From an uncultured Clostridium sp. (lineage in GTDB: Bacteria; Bacillota; Clostridia; TANB77; CAG-508): a stretch of 13,235 nt of DNA. The stretch covers positions 1 through 13,235 of the forward strand of contig CAJMJN010000031.1 in the NCBI GenBank assembly GCA_905213875.1. Reading direction: 5' to 3'. Below are positions 6,832 to 13,235 of the stretch, one piece after another (the first letter of the stretch is position 1; each line of letters opens with the position of its first letter). The position numbers and the translations under genes are program-made. Below the pieces are notes generated by a model that worked only from the letters and a program-made list of their open reading frames with translations, searched no databases and was not told the origin of the DNA.

Positions 6832-7708
6832 ACTTGATATGCCAATTTGCTAATACTTTTTTATTAATATTTAAATTTCCATATCCTATTCCTAATTTTC
6901 TTTTTTTTTTTCTCTCTCCATGACAATCTGATCCTCCAGACATTAGCAATTTATTGTTTTTACAATATTGTTCTAATGTCTGAATTTGTTCTTTTGTAAA
7001 CGAACTATGGTATACTTCAATTCCATCTATTAATTTTTTTTCTATTATATTATCAAGGTATTCTATATGATTATTTAATTTATATTTATACAAATGTGCT
7101 AAAAATATTTTTCCTCCACATTTATGAATAAATTCGCTTAAAAATTCTAAAGTTGGCATTTGTTTGCTAAAATCTCTATATAGTGGAAAACTTTTATCTA
7201 CTGTACATGTTCTAAAAAATACACTTTTACTTGTCCATTGTTCTTCTGTAAAAAATTTTTTATTTTCTTCAAATTTGATTATACTATAATATATTACATC
7301 TACTGGATATTCTGTGTCTGGATTGTATTTCAAATCTTTTTCTATTTTTATTCCTTGTTTCTTACAAATATCAACTAAATCATTAAATTCTTCAATTAGT
7401 CCATTTCTATTTTTCTCTGGAGTATAATATTCATCTAGCCAGTTATTAACTTTATCCAAATTAAAATCATAAGCAAGTGCTTCTATTTTTATACCATCAA
7501 ATACACAGTTTAATTCTACTCCATCAATAATGTTTCCTTTAAAAATATTTTGTAATTCTTTATTTTTTTGTATTTCAAAATATGATTTTACACTATCATG
7601 ATCTGTTATCGAAAGGACTTCTAAATTAATTTCTTGCGCTTTTTTTAGCAGTTCCTCTACAGTCCATGTTCCATCTGAATTTGTTGTATGGCAATGTAAA
7701 TCAATCAT
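6815..7708 (-). CDS. PHP-domain phosphoesterase (RNase AM / nucleotide phosphatase-like)
   Basis: A 297-residue protein of the PHP metal-dependent phosphoesterase family, the group that includes RNase AM and 3',5'-bisphosphate nucleotidases. Expected metal ligands are visible: DLHCHTTNSDG (H5, H7, D12), SITDHD (D36, H37), GVELN (E65), LAHLYK (H205), EVYHSS (H234) and GGSDCHG (D261, H263). The central region (about 85-180) is more divergent than in typical members. It is the last gene of the five-gene cassette: its ATG overlaps the TGA of the kinase-like gene (ATGA), implying coupled translation. Its 3' end overlaps the convergent glycosyltransferase gene by 17 bases. In this context it could remove phosphate from a nucleotide or short oligonucleotide; the substrate is not known. 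Confidence 0.88.
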   Translation of the reverse strand: MIDLHCHTTNSDGTWTVEELLKKAQEINLEVLSITDHDSVKSYFEIQKNKELQNIFKGNIIDGVELNCVFDGIKIEALAYDFNLDKVNNWLDEYYTPEKNRNGLIEEFNDLVDICKKQGIKIEKDLKYNPDTEYPVDVIYYSIIKFEENKKFFTEEQWTSKSVFFRTCTVDKSFPLYRDFSKQMPTLEFLSEFIHKCGGKIFLAHLYKYKLNNHIEYLDNIIEKKLIDGIEVYHSSFTKEQIQTLEQYCKNNKLLMSGGSDCHGERKKKRKLGIGYGNLNINKKVLANWHIKSIFQF

Positions 7709-8382
7709 TTTTCTCTATCCTCTTCTCTTTCTTTTAAATTTAATATTTCACATACATTTTCTAAAACTTCTTTTTTATTTTTATTATTTGTATCTATCAA
7801 TTTTATTTTATTTCTATTTTCTAAAATATTCAACTCATCAAAAAATTCTATCTGCTTATTTATCAACTCATCTTCTACCCAATTATTTTCTGATAATTTT
7901 TGTCCTCTTTCAATCTGTCTTAATATATTTCTTCTTTTTACTTCTTCAACACTTGCTTGTAATAAAATATGTGTATCTGGTAGTTGTATTTCTTTATCAT
8001 TTACTATTTTTATAAATCTTTTATATAGGTTTTCTGCATTTTCATAAATACCATTCCATTGTTTTATACTTTCAAATGAATATGCCACAGATAAAATTTC
8101 TAATACTCCTCTATCCATAAATACATCTACATCTTGTTTTGCTAGTCTATTTGCTTCTATTAATCTATCTAATTCAAGTCCAAAAAAGAATTTTTGATTT
8201 TCTTTTTCTTCTTGTATGTCTTTAGGAATTGCTGGAATACTAGGATATTTCTCTTTATGTATTTTAACAAAAAGACTGGCTCCTGGCACAATAACAACAT
8301 TTTTTATATTTCTTTCTATATTTTCACATAATGTTGTTTTACCTGCATTTGATGTTCCATCAATTACAATTATTCTTCCCAT
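7705..8382 (-). CDS. P-loop nucleotide/deoxynucleoside kinase-like protein
   Basis: A 225-residue P-loop protein with Walker A DGTSNAGKT (residues 8-16), a DRG box (90-92) following a hydrophobic strand as in thymidylate and deoxynucleoside kinases, and a basic LID-like stretch EEVKRRNILRQIERGQ (~146-161). This supports ATP-dependent phosphorylation of a nucleoside or nucleoside monophosphate; sequence alone does not give the substrate, and other small-molecule kinases of the same fold remain possible. The start ATG has AAGGTG eight bases upstream and lies 10 bases after the stop of the deoxyribosyltransferase gene, whose TAA abuts that ribosome binding site. It overlaps the PHP gene by four bases. 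Its neighbours favour a role on the product of the upstream deoxyribosyltransferase-like enzyme. Confidence 0.8.
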   Translation of the reverse strand: MGRIIVIDGTSNAGKTTLCENIERNIKNVVIVPGASLFVKIHKEKYPSIPAIPKDIQEEKENQKFFFGLELDRLIEANRLAKQDVDVFMDRGVLEILSVAYSFESIKQWNGIYENAENLYKRFIKIVNDKEIQLPDTHILLQASVEEVKRRNILRQIERGQKLSENNWVEDELINKQIEFFDELNILENRNKIKLIDTNNKNKKEVLENVCEILNLKEREEDREK

Positions 8383-8392
8383 TATTTACACC

Positions 8393-8821
8393 TTATATCT
8401 CTTTTAACATTTTTTCTAATTCTTCTAAACTTCTTGCAATTTTAAAGTCCATGCATCCTTCAATCATTAAATTATCATCACCTGTATAATCCAATGCTCT
8501 TGTATCTGTCTTAAATCCAATTGATTTAATTCCCCATGCATATGCCATTCCTAATTCTACACATCCACCTTCATCAGGCACTCTACCATTTAAATCAAAA
8601 ATTAAAACATCTGAATTTTTTATGCATTCCACATCTCCTTCAAATATTTTCTTATTAATTTCTAGTTTATTATTTTCGTTCATCATTTCATATGATAGTC
8701 CTGATTCATCTTGTGGTAAATACACATCATATCCTTTATTTTGTAACCATTTTTTCATTTCTGAATTTCTTTTTAATTCCATATCATTAAATAGTGGTGC
8801 TGCATAATAAATTTTCATCAT
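8393..8821 (-). CDS. Nucleoside 2-deoxyribosyltransferase family protein
   Basis: A 142-residue Rossmann-like protein matching the nucleoside 2-deoxyribosyltransferase family, which cleaves or exchanges N-glycosidic bonds of (deoxy)nucleosides or nucleotides through a glutamate nucleophile. Recognisable are IYYAAPLFND (residues 4-13), VLIFDLNGR (72-80), PDEGGCVELGMAYAWG (82-97, with the likely catalytic E89), and GDDNLMIEG (~114-122), corresponding to the NxM region. Length is usual for the family. Two ATGs occur in tandem (8821 and 8818), with AAAGGA seven to ten bases upstream, so the start is uncertain by one codon. Members include base-exchange enzymes and 5'-monophosphate glycosidases such as MilB/DNPH1, so the reaction could be hydrolysis rather than transfer. 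It sits 27 bases after the transporter gene. Confidence 0.87.
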   Translation of the reverse strand: MMKIYYAAPLFNDMELKRNSEMKKWLQNKGYDVYLPQDESGLSYEMMNENNKLEINKKIFEGDVECIKNSDVLIFDLNGRVPDEGGCVELGMAYAWGIKSIGFKTDTRALDYTGDDNLMIEGCMDFKIARSLEELEKMLKEI

Positions 8822-8848
8822 TAATCATTCCTTTTCTTTATTTCTAAT

Positions 8849-9520
8849 TTATCCAAATATTTTATATTTTACTTCATTATCAAATGTATCTATATTTTCT
8901 TTCTTCTTTATAAATCCTACAACTTTATATGTTATAGGTGTAAAGACTACTTCTATTAATACTTTTAAAATATACATATCAAACATTAAAAATAGCATTG
9001 TTTTTATATCCAATGTTCCAAAAAATACTATTGGCACAAATATTATTGTATCTAATCCTTCTCCTATTAAGGTTGATACTATTGTTCTTAATGCTAAATA
9101 TTTTCCATTTGTTTTTACTTTTATTTTGGATAATGCAATTGCATTTGAAAAATTTCCTACTAAAAATGATATAAAAGATGCTAATAAAACTCGTGGTGTA
9201 TTTCCTAAGATGTTTTCTAAATCACTTTGAAATTCAAATGCCTCGCTTGATGGTAATGCTATTGTAATTTGAAAAACTATGATCATTAATAAATTACAAA
9301 AAAATGAAATCCATATAACAAATCTTGATTTATTATATCCATAAACTTCTGTAAACACATCATTTAAAATATATGTAATTGGAAAAAGTATATCTCCTGC
9401 TGTAAATACTAGTCCTACTATATTAATTGTTTTTATTGTTATTATATTTGACATTAATAAACATGTAATATTTAAGGCACACAATATCATAAATATTTTT
9501 GAATAATTTTCTTTCTTCAT
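8849..9520 (-). CDS. Queuosine-precursor transporter, YhhQ/VUT family
   Basis: A 223-residue membrane protein with about six helices. The N-terminal half carries the signature of the YhhQ/VUT family: LLMSNIITIKTI, the AGDILFPITYILNDVFTEVYGY block (~41-62), and later FLVGNFSNAIALSKIK and LIGEGLDTIIF. Members import queuosine precursors (preQ0, preQ1 or queuine); substrates of individual proteins differ, so this is a family-level call. The start ATG overlaps the TGA of the ParB-like gene (ATGA) and has GGAAGGA nine bases upstream, so the two are translationally coupled. No queuosine synthesis or tRNA-guanine transglycosylase gene is in the window; the neighbours are nucleoside-handling enzymes instead. 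I give no gene symbol because queT and yhhQ labels are used for different families. Confidence 0.9.
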   Translation of the reverse strand: MKKENYSKIFMILCALNITCLLMSNIITIKTINIVGLVFTAGDILFPITYILNDVFTEVYGYNKSRFVIWISFFCNLLMIIVFQITIALPSSEAFEFQSDLENILGNTPRVLLASFISFLVGNFSNAIALSKIKVKTNGKYLALRTIVSTLIGEGLDTIIFVPIVFFGTLDIKTMLFLMFDMYILKVLIEVVFTPITYKVVGFIKKKENIDTFDNEVKYKIFG

Positions 9521-10191
9521 TTTTTAATTCCTTCCAAGTCAATATTGTAGTTATTTTTTTCTACTATTTCTTTATCTATTATTTTAGCATATTTTTCATT
9601 AAAACCTCTATTAATAAAAAATTGTTTATTATAATTTGCATCTAGTAAATCAAACATTACAAATGGTACTTTTAGATTAAAATATAAGGCTATTGCTAAT
9701 CTATGTGCACCATCTATTATTTCACCATTTTTTGTTATTGGAATAATCGTTTTATCTATTCCATCTTTTTGTATATTTTTAATTAATTTATTAAAATTAT
9801 TTATAAAATCTTCTGGTTTTTCCTTTCTCCCATCAGGCTCTGCAAAATTGTTAAAACTCTTTATATGTTCTAAATATATTTCTTTAGCTAACTTATAGTT
9901 GGTTTTAGTTATATATGATTGCACATAATAATATTTAACAAATACATCATATCTATATCTACTAATCATATTTATTGCTTTGCTCTCAAAAACTCTTATT
10001 TTATTTCTTTTTTTCAATAGTGAAAGTATATATTCATTATTTAAGTATTTTTCTAATTCATTATATGAAATTGTTTTTATATATTTACTATTTTTTATAG
10101 GTATATTCTTACTTTTTTTGTTTGTGTCTCTCAAACTTTCAAATTTTATTTTTCCCATTTCTGGTATTTCTATTTCTATGCTATTTTTCAT
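9517..10191 (-). CDS. ParB/sulfiredoxin-like domain protein
   Basis: A 224-residue soluble protein. The recognisable part is the ParB/Srx-fold block IIPITKNGEIIDGAHRLAIA (149-168) with the DGxHR nucleotide-binding signature, followed by KVPFVMFD. This fold is used by DNA-partitioning CTPases, by DndB/DpdB-type proteins and by free-serine kinases such as SerK and SbnI. The protein lacks the helix-turn-helix and dimer domains of chromosomal ParB, so a partitioning role is unlikely. The N-terminal 100 residues are lysine- and tyrosine-rich without a known motif. It is the first gene of the five-gene cassette and overlaps the transporter start by four bases. The ATG has only a weak AGAGAA ribosome binding site. 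Function is unknown; a nucleotide-dependent enzyme or regulator is the best inference. Confidence 0.75.
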   Translation of the reverse strand: MKNSIEIEIPEMGKIKFESLRDTNKKSKNIPIKNSKYIKTISYNELEKYLNNEYILSLLKKRNKIRVFESKAINMISRYRYDVFVKYYYVQSYITKTNYKLAKEIYLEHIKSFNNFAEPDGRKEKPEDFINNFNKLIKNIQKDGIDKTIIPITKNGEIIDGAHRLAIALYFNLKVPFVMFDLLDANYNKQFFINRGFNEKYAKIIDKEIVEKNNYNIDLEGIKK

Positions 10192-10265
10192 TTTTATTTA
10201 TTCTCTTTTATCAATTTTCATTTTACTTTTTTCTATTAAATTTACAAATATTTTTTTATTTCTAA

Positions 10266-10303
10266 CAATAAATACCTATTAATTATATAATAGGTATTTA
10301 TTG
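10266..10303. repeat. Perfect 16-bp inverted repeat between fic and the cassette
   Basis: The left arm (10266-10281), starting CAATAAATACC, is the exact reverse complement of the right arm (10288-10303), with a six-base centre ATTATA. It lies nine bases after the fic stop codon on the minus strand and 75 bases before the ParB-like start. In the minus direction it is followed by an A-rich, not U-rich, stretch, so it is a poor intrinsic terminator; it may work as a processed 3' hairpin, a weak bidirectional terminator or an operator. Confidence 0.6.
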
Positions 10304-10312
10304 CTTCTGTTA

Positions 10313-10918
10313 TTATAGCTCGTCTGTTTTAAATAATAAATATCCCTCGTATAAATAACTATTGTCTATACCTTTCATATATACTTCTCTGTCATTTATT
10401 TTATCAGTCAAGCCTTGTTTTAATACTTCTTTTATTTCTAAATCTTTTATTGGACTACGTTCCATTGCAAGTAAATAATCTGTTTTATCCACTTTACTCC
10501 AATCAATGACAACATTTAACTCTTTTTTCAAAATTAAATCAAGCCAAATCCTTGTGCTTCTACCATTTCCTTCTCTAAATGGATGTGCAATATTCATTTC
10601 TACATATTTTTCTATTATTTCTTCATATGTTGATTGTGGCATTTTTTCAATATTTTTAATTGCTTCTTCAAGGTAAGTAAGAGGTGTAAATCTAAAATTT
10701 CCTTTTGCTATATTTACTTTTCTTAATTGTCCTGCAAATTCATATATTTCTTCAAATAAATATTTATGAATCATTTTTAAAGTTTCAAATGTTCCAGGTT
10801 CTAATGTATCTAAATATCCTGTTTCAAACATTTTCTTTGCACGTGCTTTACTGATTTTTTCTTCTGCTCTTGCTAATTCTGCTTGATCAGTAATATTTAA
10901 TTTATTTTCTAAAATCAT
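10313..10918 (-). CDS. fic: Class III Fic-domain adenylyltransferase (AMPylase)
   Basis: Fic proteins transfer AMP (or another nucleotide moiety) to hydroxyl side chains of target proteins. This 201-residue protein has the full core motif HPFREGNGRSTR (112-123), with catalytic H112, acidic E116 and R123. Upstream is the substrate flap KGNFRFTPL (~72-80), and FEEIYEFAGQLR (55-66) is the usual first-helix signature. At the C-terminus DNSYLYEGY supplies the inhibitory (S/T)xxxE(G/N) motif (S187, E191, G192) of class III single-chain Fic proteins, whose model is Neisseria NmFic. It should therefore be held inactive by its own C-terminal helix and need no separate antitoxin; no antitoxin-like gene is next to it. 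The start ATG has a perfect AGGAGG six bases upstream. It follows lysS by 56 bases and could be co-transcribed. Confidence 0.93.
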   Translation of the reverse strand: MILENKLNITDQAELARAEEKISKARAKKMFETGYLDTLEPGTFETLKMIHKYLFEEIYEFAGQLRKVNIAKGNFRFTPLTYLEEAIKNIEKMPQSTYEEIIEKYVEMNIAHPFREGNGRSTRIWLDLILKKELNVVIDWSKVDKTDYLLAMERSPIKDLEIKEVLKQGLTDKINDREVYMKGIDNSYLYEGYLLFKTDEL

Positions 10919-10974
10919 TTTTACCTCCTACGGTAATACATTTTTTGCTTTAATTTCTGCAAATTAAAATATTT

Positions 10975-12477
10975 TTAGTTCAATGGTTTCATTGTTGGGA
11001 ATAATAATACATCTCTAATTGATGCTGCATCTGTTAAAAGCATTACAAATCTATCTATACCGATACCTAGTCCTCCTGTTGGAGGCATTCCGATTTCAAG
11101 TGCTTGTATAAAATCTTCGTCCATCATTCCTGCTTCGTCGTCTCCAGCCTCTCTCGCTTCAACTTGTTTTTTGAATCTTTCATATTGGTCTATTGGGTCA
11201 TTTAATTCTGAGAATGCATTTCCATATTCTCTACCACCTATAAATGCTTCAAATCTTTCTGTTAAACGTGGATCTGATTTTTTCTTCTTAGCTAATGGTG
11301 ATATTTCAATTGGATAATCATATATAAATGTTGGTTGTACTAGTGTTTCTTCTACATATTCGTCAAAGAATAGACTAATTACATCTCCTCTTGTTTCTTT
11401 TGTTACATCTGGAATTTCTATACCTCTTTTTTTAGCTAATGCAACTGCTTCTTCGTCAGTATTTATTTCATTAAAGTCTATTCCTGTTACTTCTTTTATA
11501 GAGTCTATCATTGATATTCTTTTCCAGCCTGGTGCTAAGTCTATATCTTGCCCTTGATAATTTACTTTTGTTGTTCCTAATACTTTTAATGAAACTTTTG
11601 AAAATAATTCTTCAACAATATTCATCATATCATGATAATCACTATATGCTTCATATAATTCTATAGATGTAAATTCAGGGTTATGTCTTATATCCATTCC
11701 TTCATTTCTAAATATTCTTCCTATTTCATATACTTTATCATACCCACCAACTATTAGTCTTTTTAAGTTCAACTCTGTTGCAATTCTTAAATACATATCA
11801 AGATCTAAAGCATTGTGGTGTGTTATAAATGGTTTTGCTGTTGCTCCACCTGAAATAGTGTTAAGCATTGGTGTTTCTACTTCTAAATATCCCTTTTTGT
11901 CTAAAATGCTTCTTATTTCTGTAATTATTTTACTTCTCATTTCAAAAGTTTTCTTTACTTCTGGATTCATTATTAAATCTACATATCTTTGACGATAACG
12001 TAAATCTGGATCTTTTAATCCATGAAATTTTTCTGGTAATGGTCTTAATGATTTTGAAAGTAATGTAACTTCTTTAGCATGTATAGAAATTTCTTCTGTT
12101 CTTGTTTTAAATACAAAACCTGTAATTCCTATTATATCTCCTATATCCCATGTTTTAAATGCTTTATAACTTTCTTCTCCTAAGTCATTTATACTTACAT
12201 AACTTTGGATTTTTTCATCATTATCTTGAATTGTGCAAAATGATGCTTTTCCCATTATTCTTTTCGCTATAATTCTTCCTGCTACTGTTACATCTTTTTG
12301 TTCAAATTTATCATAGTTTGATTTTATTTCTCCAGCTGTATTTGTTCTATCAAATTTTGTTATTTTATATGGATCTTTTCCTTCTTCTTGTAACTCTTTT
12401 AATTTATCTCTTCTTATTTGCATTAAATGATTAATATCTAATTCTTCTATTTCGTTTTGATTATTGTTTTGTGACAT
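10975..12477 (-). CDS. lysS: Lysyl-tRNA synthetase, class II
   Basis: Charges tRNA-Lys with lysine in the cytoplasm. The 500-residue length and layout are typical of bacterial LysS: an N-terminal OB-fold anticodon-binding domain (about 62-140, with VTVAGRIIAKRIMGKASF), then the class II catalytic core with KDPDLRYRQRYVDLI (155-169), motif 1 around 181-205 (ending VETPML), motif 2 FRNEGMDIRHNPEFT (256-270) and motif 3 GLGIGIDRFVML (469-480). All catalytic motifs look intact. The start ATG has AAGGAGAG eight bases upstream, and a strong promoter is at 12510-12538. No clear terminator is seen before fic: the short hairpin at 10949-10968 has an all-AT stem and no U run on this strand. Confidence 0.98.
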   Translation of the reverse strand: MSQNNNQNEIEELDINHLMQIRRDKLKELQEEGKDPYKITKFDRTNTAGEIKSNYDKFEQKDVTVAGRIIAKRIMGKASFCTIQDNDEKIQSYVSINDLGEESYKAFKTWDIGDIIGITGFVFKTRTEEISIHAKEVTLLSKSLRPLPEKFHGLKDPDLRYRQRYVDLIMNPEVKKTFEMRSKIITEIRSILDKKGYLEVETPMLNTISGGATAKPFITHHNALDLDMYLRIATELNLKRLIVGGYDKVYEIGRIFRNEGMDIRHNPEFTSIELYEAYSDYHDMMNIVEELFSKVSLKVLGTTKVNYQGQDIDLAPGWKRISMIDSIKEVTGIDFNEINTDEEAVALAKKRGIEIPDVTKETRGDVISLFFDEYVEETLVQPTFIYDYPIEISPLAKKKKSDPRLTERFEAFIGGREYGNAFSELNDPIDQYERFKKQVEAREAGDDEAGMMDEDFIQALEIGMPPTGGLGIGIDRFVMLLTDAASIRDVLLFPTMKPLN

Positions 12478-12509
12478 TTATATCTCTCCTTCTTATTTAT
12501 AACTACTAT

Positions 12510-12538
12510 ATTATATAGCAAATCCGCTTATTTGTAAA
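12510..12538 (-). promoter_or_regulatory. Predicted sigma-A promoter of lysS
   Basis: Minus strand: -35 TTTACA (12533-12538), 17-base spacer, perfect -10 TATAAT (12510-12515). The start site would be near 12503, giving a 25-base leader that contains AAGGAG. No T-box or other leader structure fits in this space. Confidence 0.75.
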
Positions 12539-12621
12539 GGTTATTGATCTTATTTATAATAATTTTAGAAGTATATAATATACTGTTTTTATTATTTTAC
12601 TATAAATTCATTTGTTGCATT

Positions 12622-12812
12622 TCCACTTAAGAGCTCAGAGCTTAGAGTAACTACGGGGAACAACTCGCGAGAACCGTAGTTAGCGTTGCCGTTAGAGCCG
12701 CACATACCGTAAGCGTCCACGCCACCAGAATACACAATGCGCACACGGAAGTTGCAGTAACCGAGAGTAAGTATTGACGCAGCGCGAAGCCAACCAGTAC
12801 TATGTGGATGTT
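12622..12812 (-). other. Putative DGR variable region (3' end of target gene)
   Basis: Within an AT-rich gene this stretch jumps to about 54% G+C (76 of 140 bases over 12661-12800 by my count) and falls back to AT-rich sequence after 12622. It encodes the last part of the lectin-like tail. Many codons end in C or T with variable first and second bases (CGC, TAT, GGC, GAC, TAC, GGT, TGC, AAC) between constant framework codons (TGG, GCT, GTG, TCT), the pattern expected when AAC/AAT codons of a template are mutated at adenines. The constant segment coding LFPVVTLSSELL at the 3' end is where an initiation-of-mutagenic-homing site would lie. The 1-base insertion is in TCTCGGTTAC, around 12753-12760. 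No template repeat or reverse transcriptase is in the window. Confidence 0.7.
12649..12681. repeat. 8-bp inverted repeat with nested palindrome in the variable region
   Basis: AACTACGG (12649-12656) and CCGTAGTT (12674-12681) are exact reverse complements 17 bases apart, and the loop holds the palindrome CTCGCGAG (12664-12671). It spans the junction between the variable codons and the constant 3' segment. Hairpins near the 3' end of variable regions assist homing in some DGRs, but here one arm lies within variable codons, so it may be chance. Confidence 0.4.
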
Positions 12813-13235
12813 CCTTTTGGTATTAATAAATTATAATAGTTTTTTCCATTATTAGCTGTTTTAAATGCTGTTTGCATAAAACTATTATCTTTATACCAAT
12901 ATGTTTGATATGATTGAATACTTATACTTGCTTCTAATTTTCCATCTGTTGCACTTTCATCTGTTCTTCTTATTAGGCTTGTTTGTTCACTCATCCCTAG
13001 CCCATTATTATTAGTTGTTCCATTTATTACACTTAGGTTTTCTTTTGCATATATTGTTGGATATTTTTTATAAGTTTTATATGGAGTTGAGGTCTGAGTG
13101 TTATATGTTGCATTTCCATTATTATATTTATATGCTCCATTTGTTCCGTTCTTTGCATCATCTGTCATATAATTTTCTATATCTTCTATATTTATACTTC
13201 TTGCTTCTATTCCTTTACTTGCATTTCCATACAAA

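Larger units (their letters stand above)
12592..13235 (-). pseudogene. Surface-protein-like DGR target gene, 5' end outside window, tail disrupted
   Basis: The frame is open from the window edge (13235) down to a TAG at 12800-12802 and encodes about 144 residues: ARSINIEDIENYMTDD near the start of the visible part, then an Asn/Thr/Tyr-rich stretch with many YN and NGT repeats, ending LLIPKGTST. Beyond the TAG the same gene clearly continues: YWLASRCVNT in the same frame, then, one base out of phase, YCNFRVRIVYSGGV, then ELFPVVTLSSELL, ending at TAA 12592-12594. Repaired, it is a C-type-lectin/formylglycine-generating-enzyme-like tail. The Asn/Thr-rich, cysteine-poor body suggests an exported or surface protein, but its N-terminus (signal or prepilin) is not visible. 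The TTG at the window edge is not a reliable start. As written, translation stops before the lectin-like domain. Confidence 0.7.

Noticed and set aside
10949..10968. TTTAATTT/AAATTAAA hairpin as the lysS terminator.
   Set aside because: The 8-bp stem has no G-C pairs and the following minus-strand sequence is A-rich, so termination there is unlikely.
12570..12584. AGTATAT-A-ATATACT palindrome downstream of the DGR target gene as a terminator.
   Set aside because: The one-base centre leaves little loop, the stem is AT-rich and the minus-strand continuation lacks a U run.
12592..12800. The GC-rich block as a horizontally acquired fragment or contaminating sequence.
   Set aside because: The encoded residues continue the same protein directly across both boundaries and the sequence returns to AT-rich codons (GNATNEFIVK) before the stop, so it is an integral part of the gene.
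12800..12802. TAG read as a sense codon (alternative genetic code or suppression).
   Set aside because: The gene has a second, independent defect (one-base shift) just downstream, and no suppressor tRNA with anticodon CUA is seen here. A dead variant or sequence error explains both more simply.
1..13235. CRISPR arrays, insertion sequences, rRNA genes or replication origins.
   Set aside because: I saw no regularly spaced repeats, transposase motifs, rRNA-like sequence or DnaA-box clusters on either strand.

Overview
The window looks like chromosomal DNA from a low-GC Gram-positive of the Clostridia type, possibly a gut species. Coding sequence is mostly about 25-30% G+C. Start sites carry AGGAGG-type ribosome binding sites, promoters match the vegetative sigma factor closely (TTGACA, 17 bases, TATAAT), and the housekeeping proteins (RecG, TsaD, class II LysS) have Firmicute lengths and motifs. 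Nearly everything is on the minus strand, so the window is described here mainly from high to low coordinates.

Right end (12592-13235, minus): the 3' part of a gene whose start lies outside the window. Its last ~190 bases switch abruptly to about 54% G+C and encode a C-type-lectin/formylglycine-generating-enzyme-like tail (YWLASR, VRIVYSGGV, LFPVVTLSSELL). Position, composition and codon pattern fit the variable region of a diversity-generating retroelement (DGR) target. No reverse transcriptase or template repeat is in the window. The copy seen is disabled by an in-frame TAG at the start of the variable region and a one-base insertion after it.

Middle right (10313-12538, minus): lysS with a clear promoter, then a class III (self-inhibited) Fic adenylyltransferase gene, and after it a perfect 16-bp inverted repeat.

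Centre (6815-10191, minus): a tight five-gene cassette: ParB/sulfiredoxin-like domain protein, YhhQ/VUT-family queuosine-precursor transporter, nucleoside 2-deoxyribosyltransferase-like protein, P-loop (deoxy)nucleotide kinase-like protein, PHP-family phosphoesterase. Two junctions are ATGA overlaps and the other gaps are 10 and 27 bases. The combination suggests uptake and processing of a modified nucleobase or nucleotide, possibly a 7-deazaguanine; the pathway itself is inference.

Centre left (5531-6831, plus): a lone glycosyltransferase family 2 gene with its own promoter, split by a frameshift and running 17 bases into the end of the PHP gene from the opposite side.

Left (1-5466, minus): a site-2 protease family membrane peptidase with a consensus promoter, an unusual leader and a terminator-like hairpin; tsaD (tRNA t6A synthesis); a metallophosphoesterase; recG; a tRNA-Leu(UAG) with an abnormal T arm; a small two-helix membrane protein; and a canonical tRNA-Leu(UAG) cut by the window edge. 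Most of this part is ordinary core genome.
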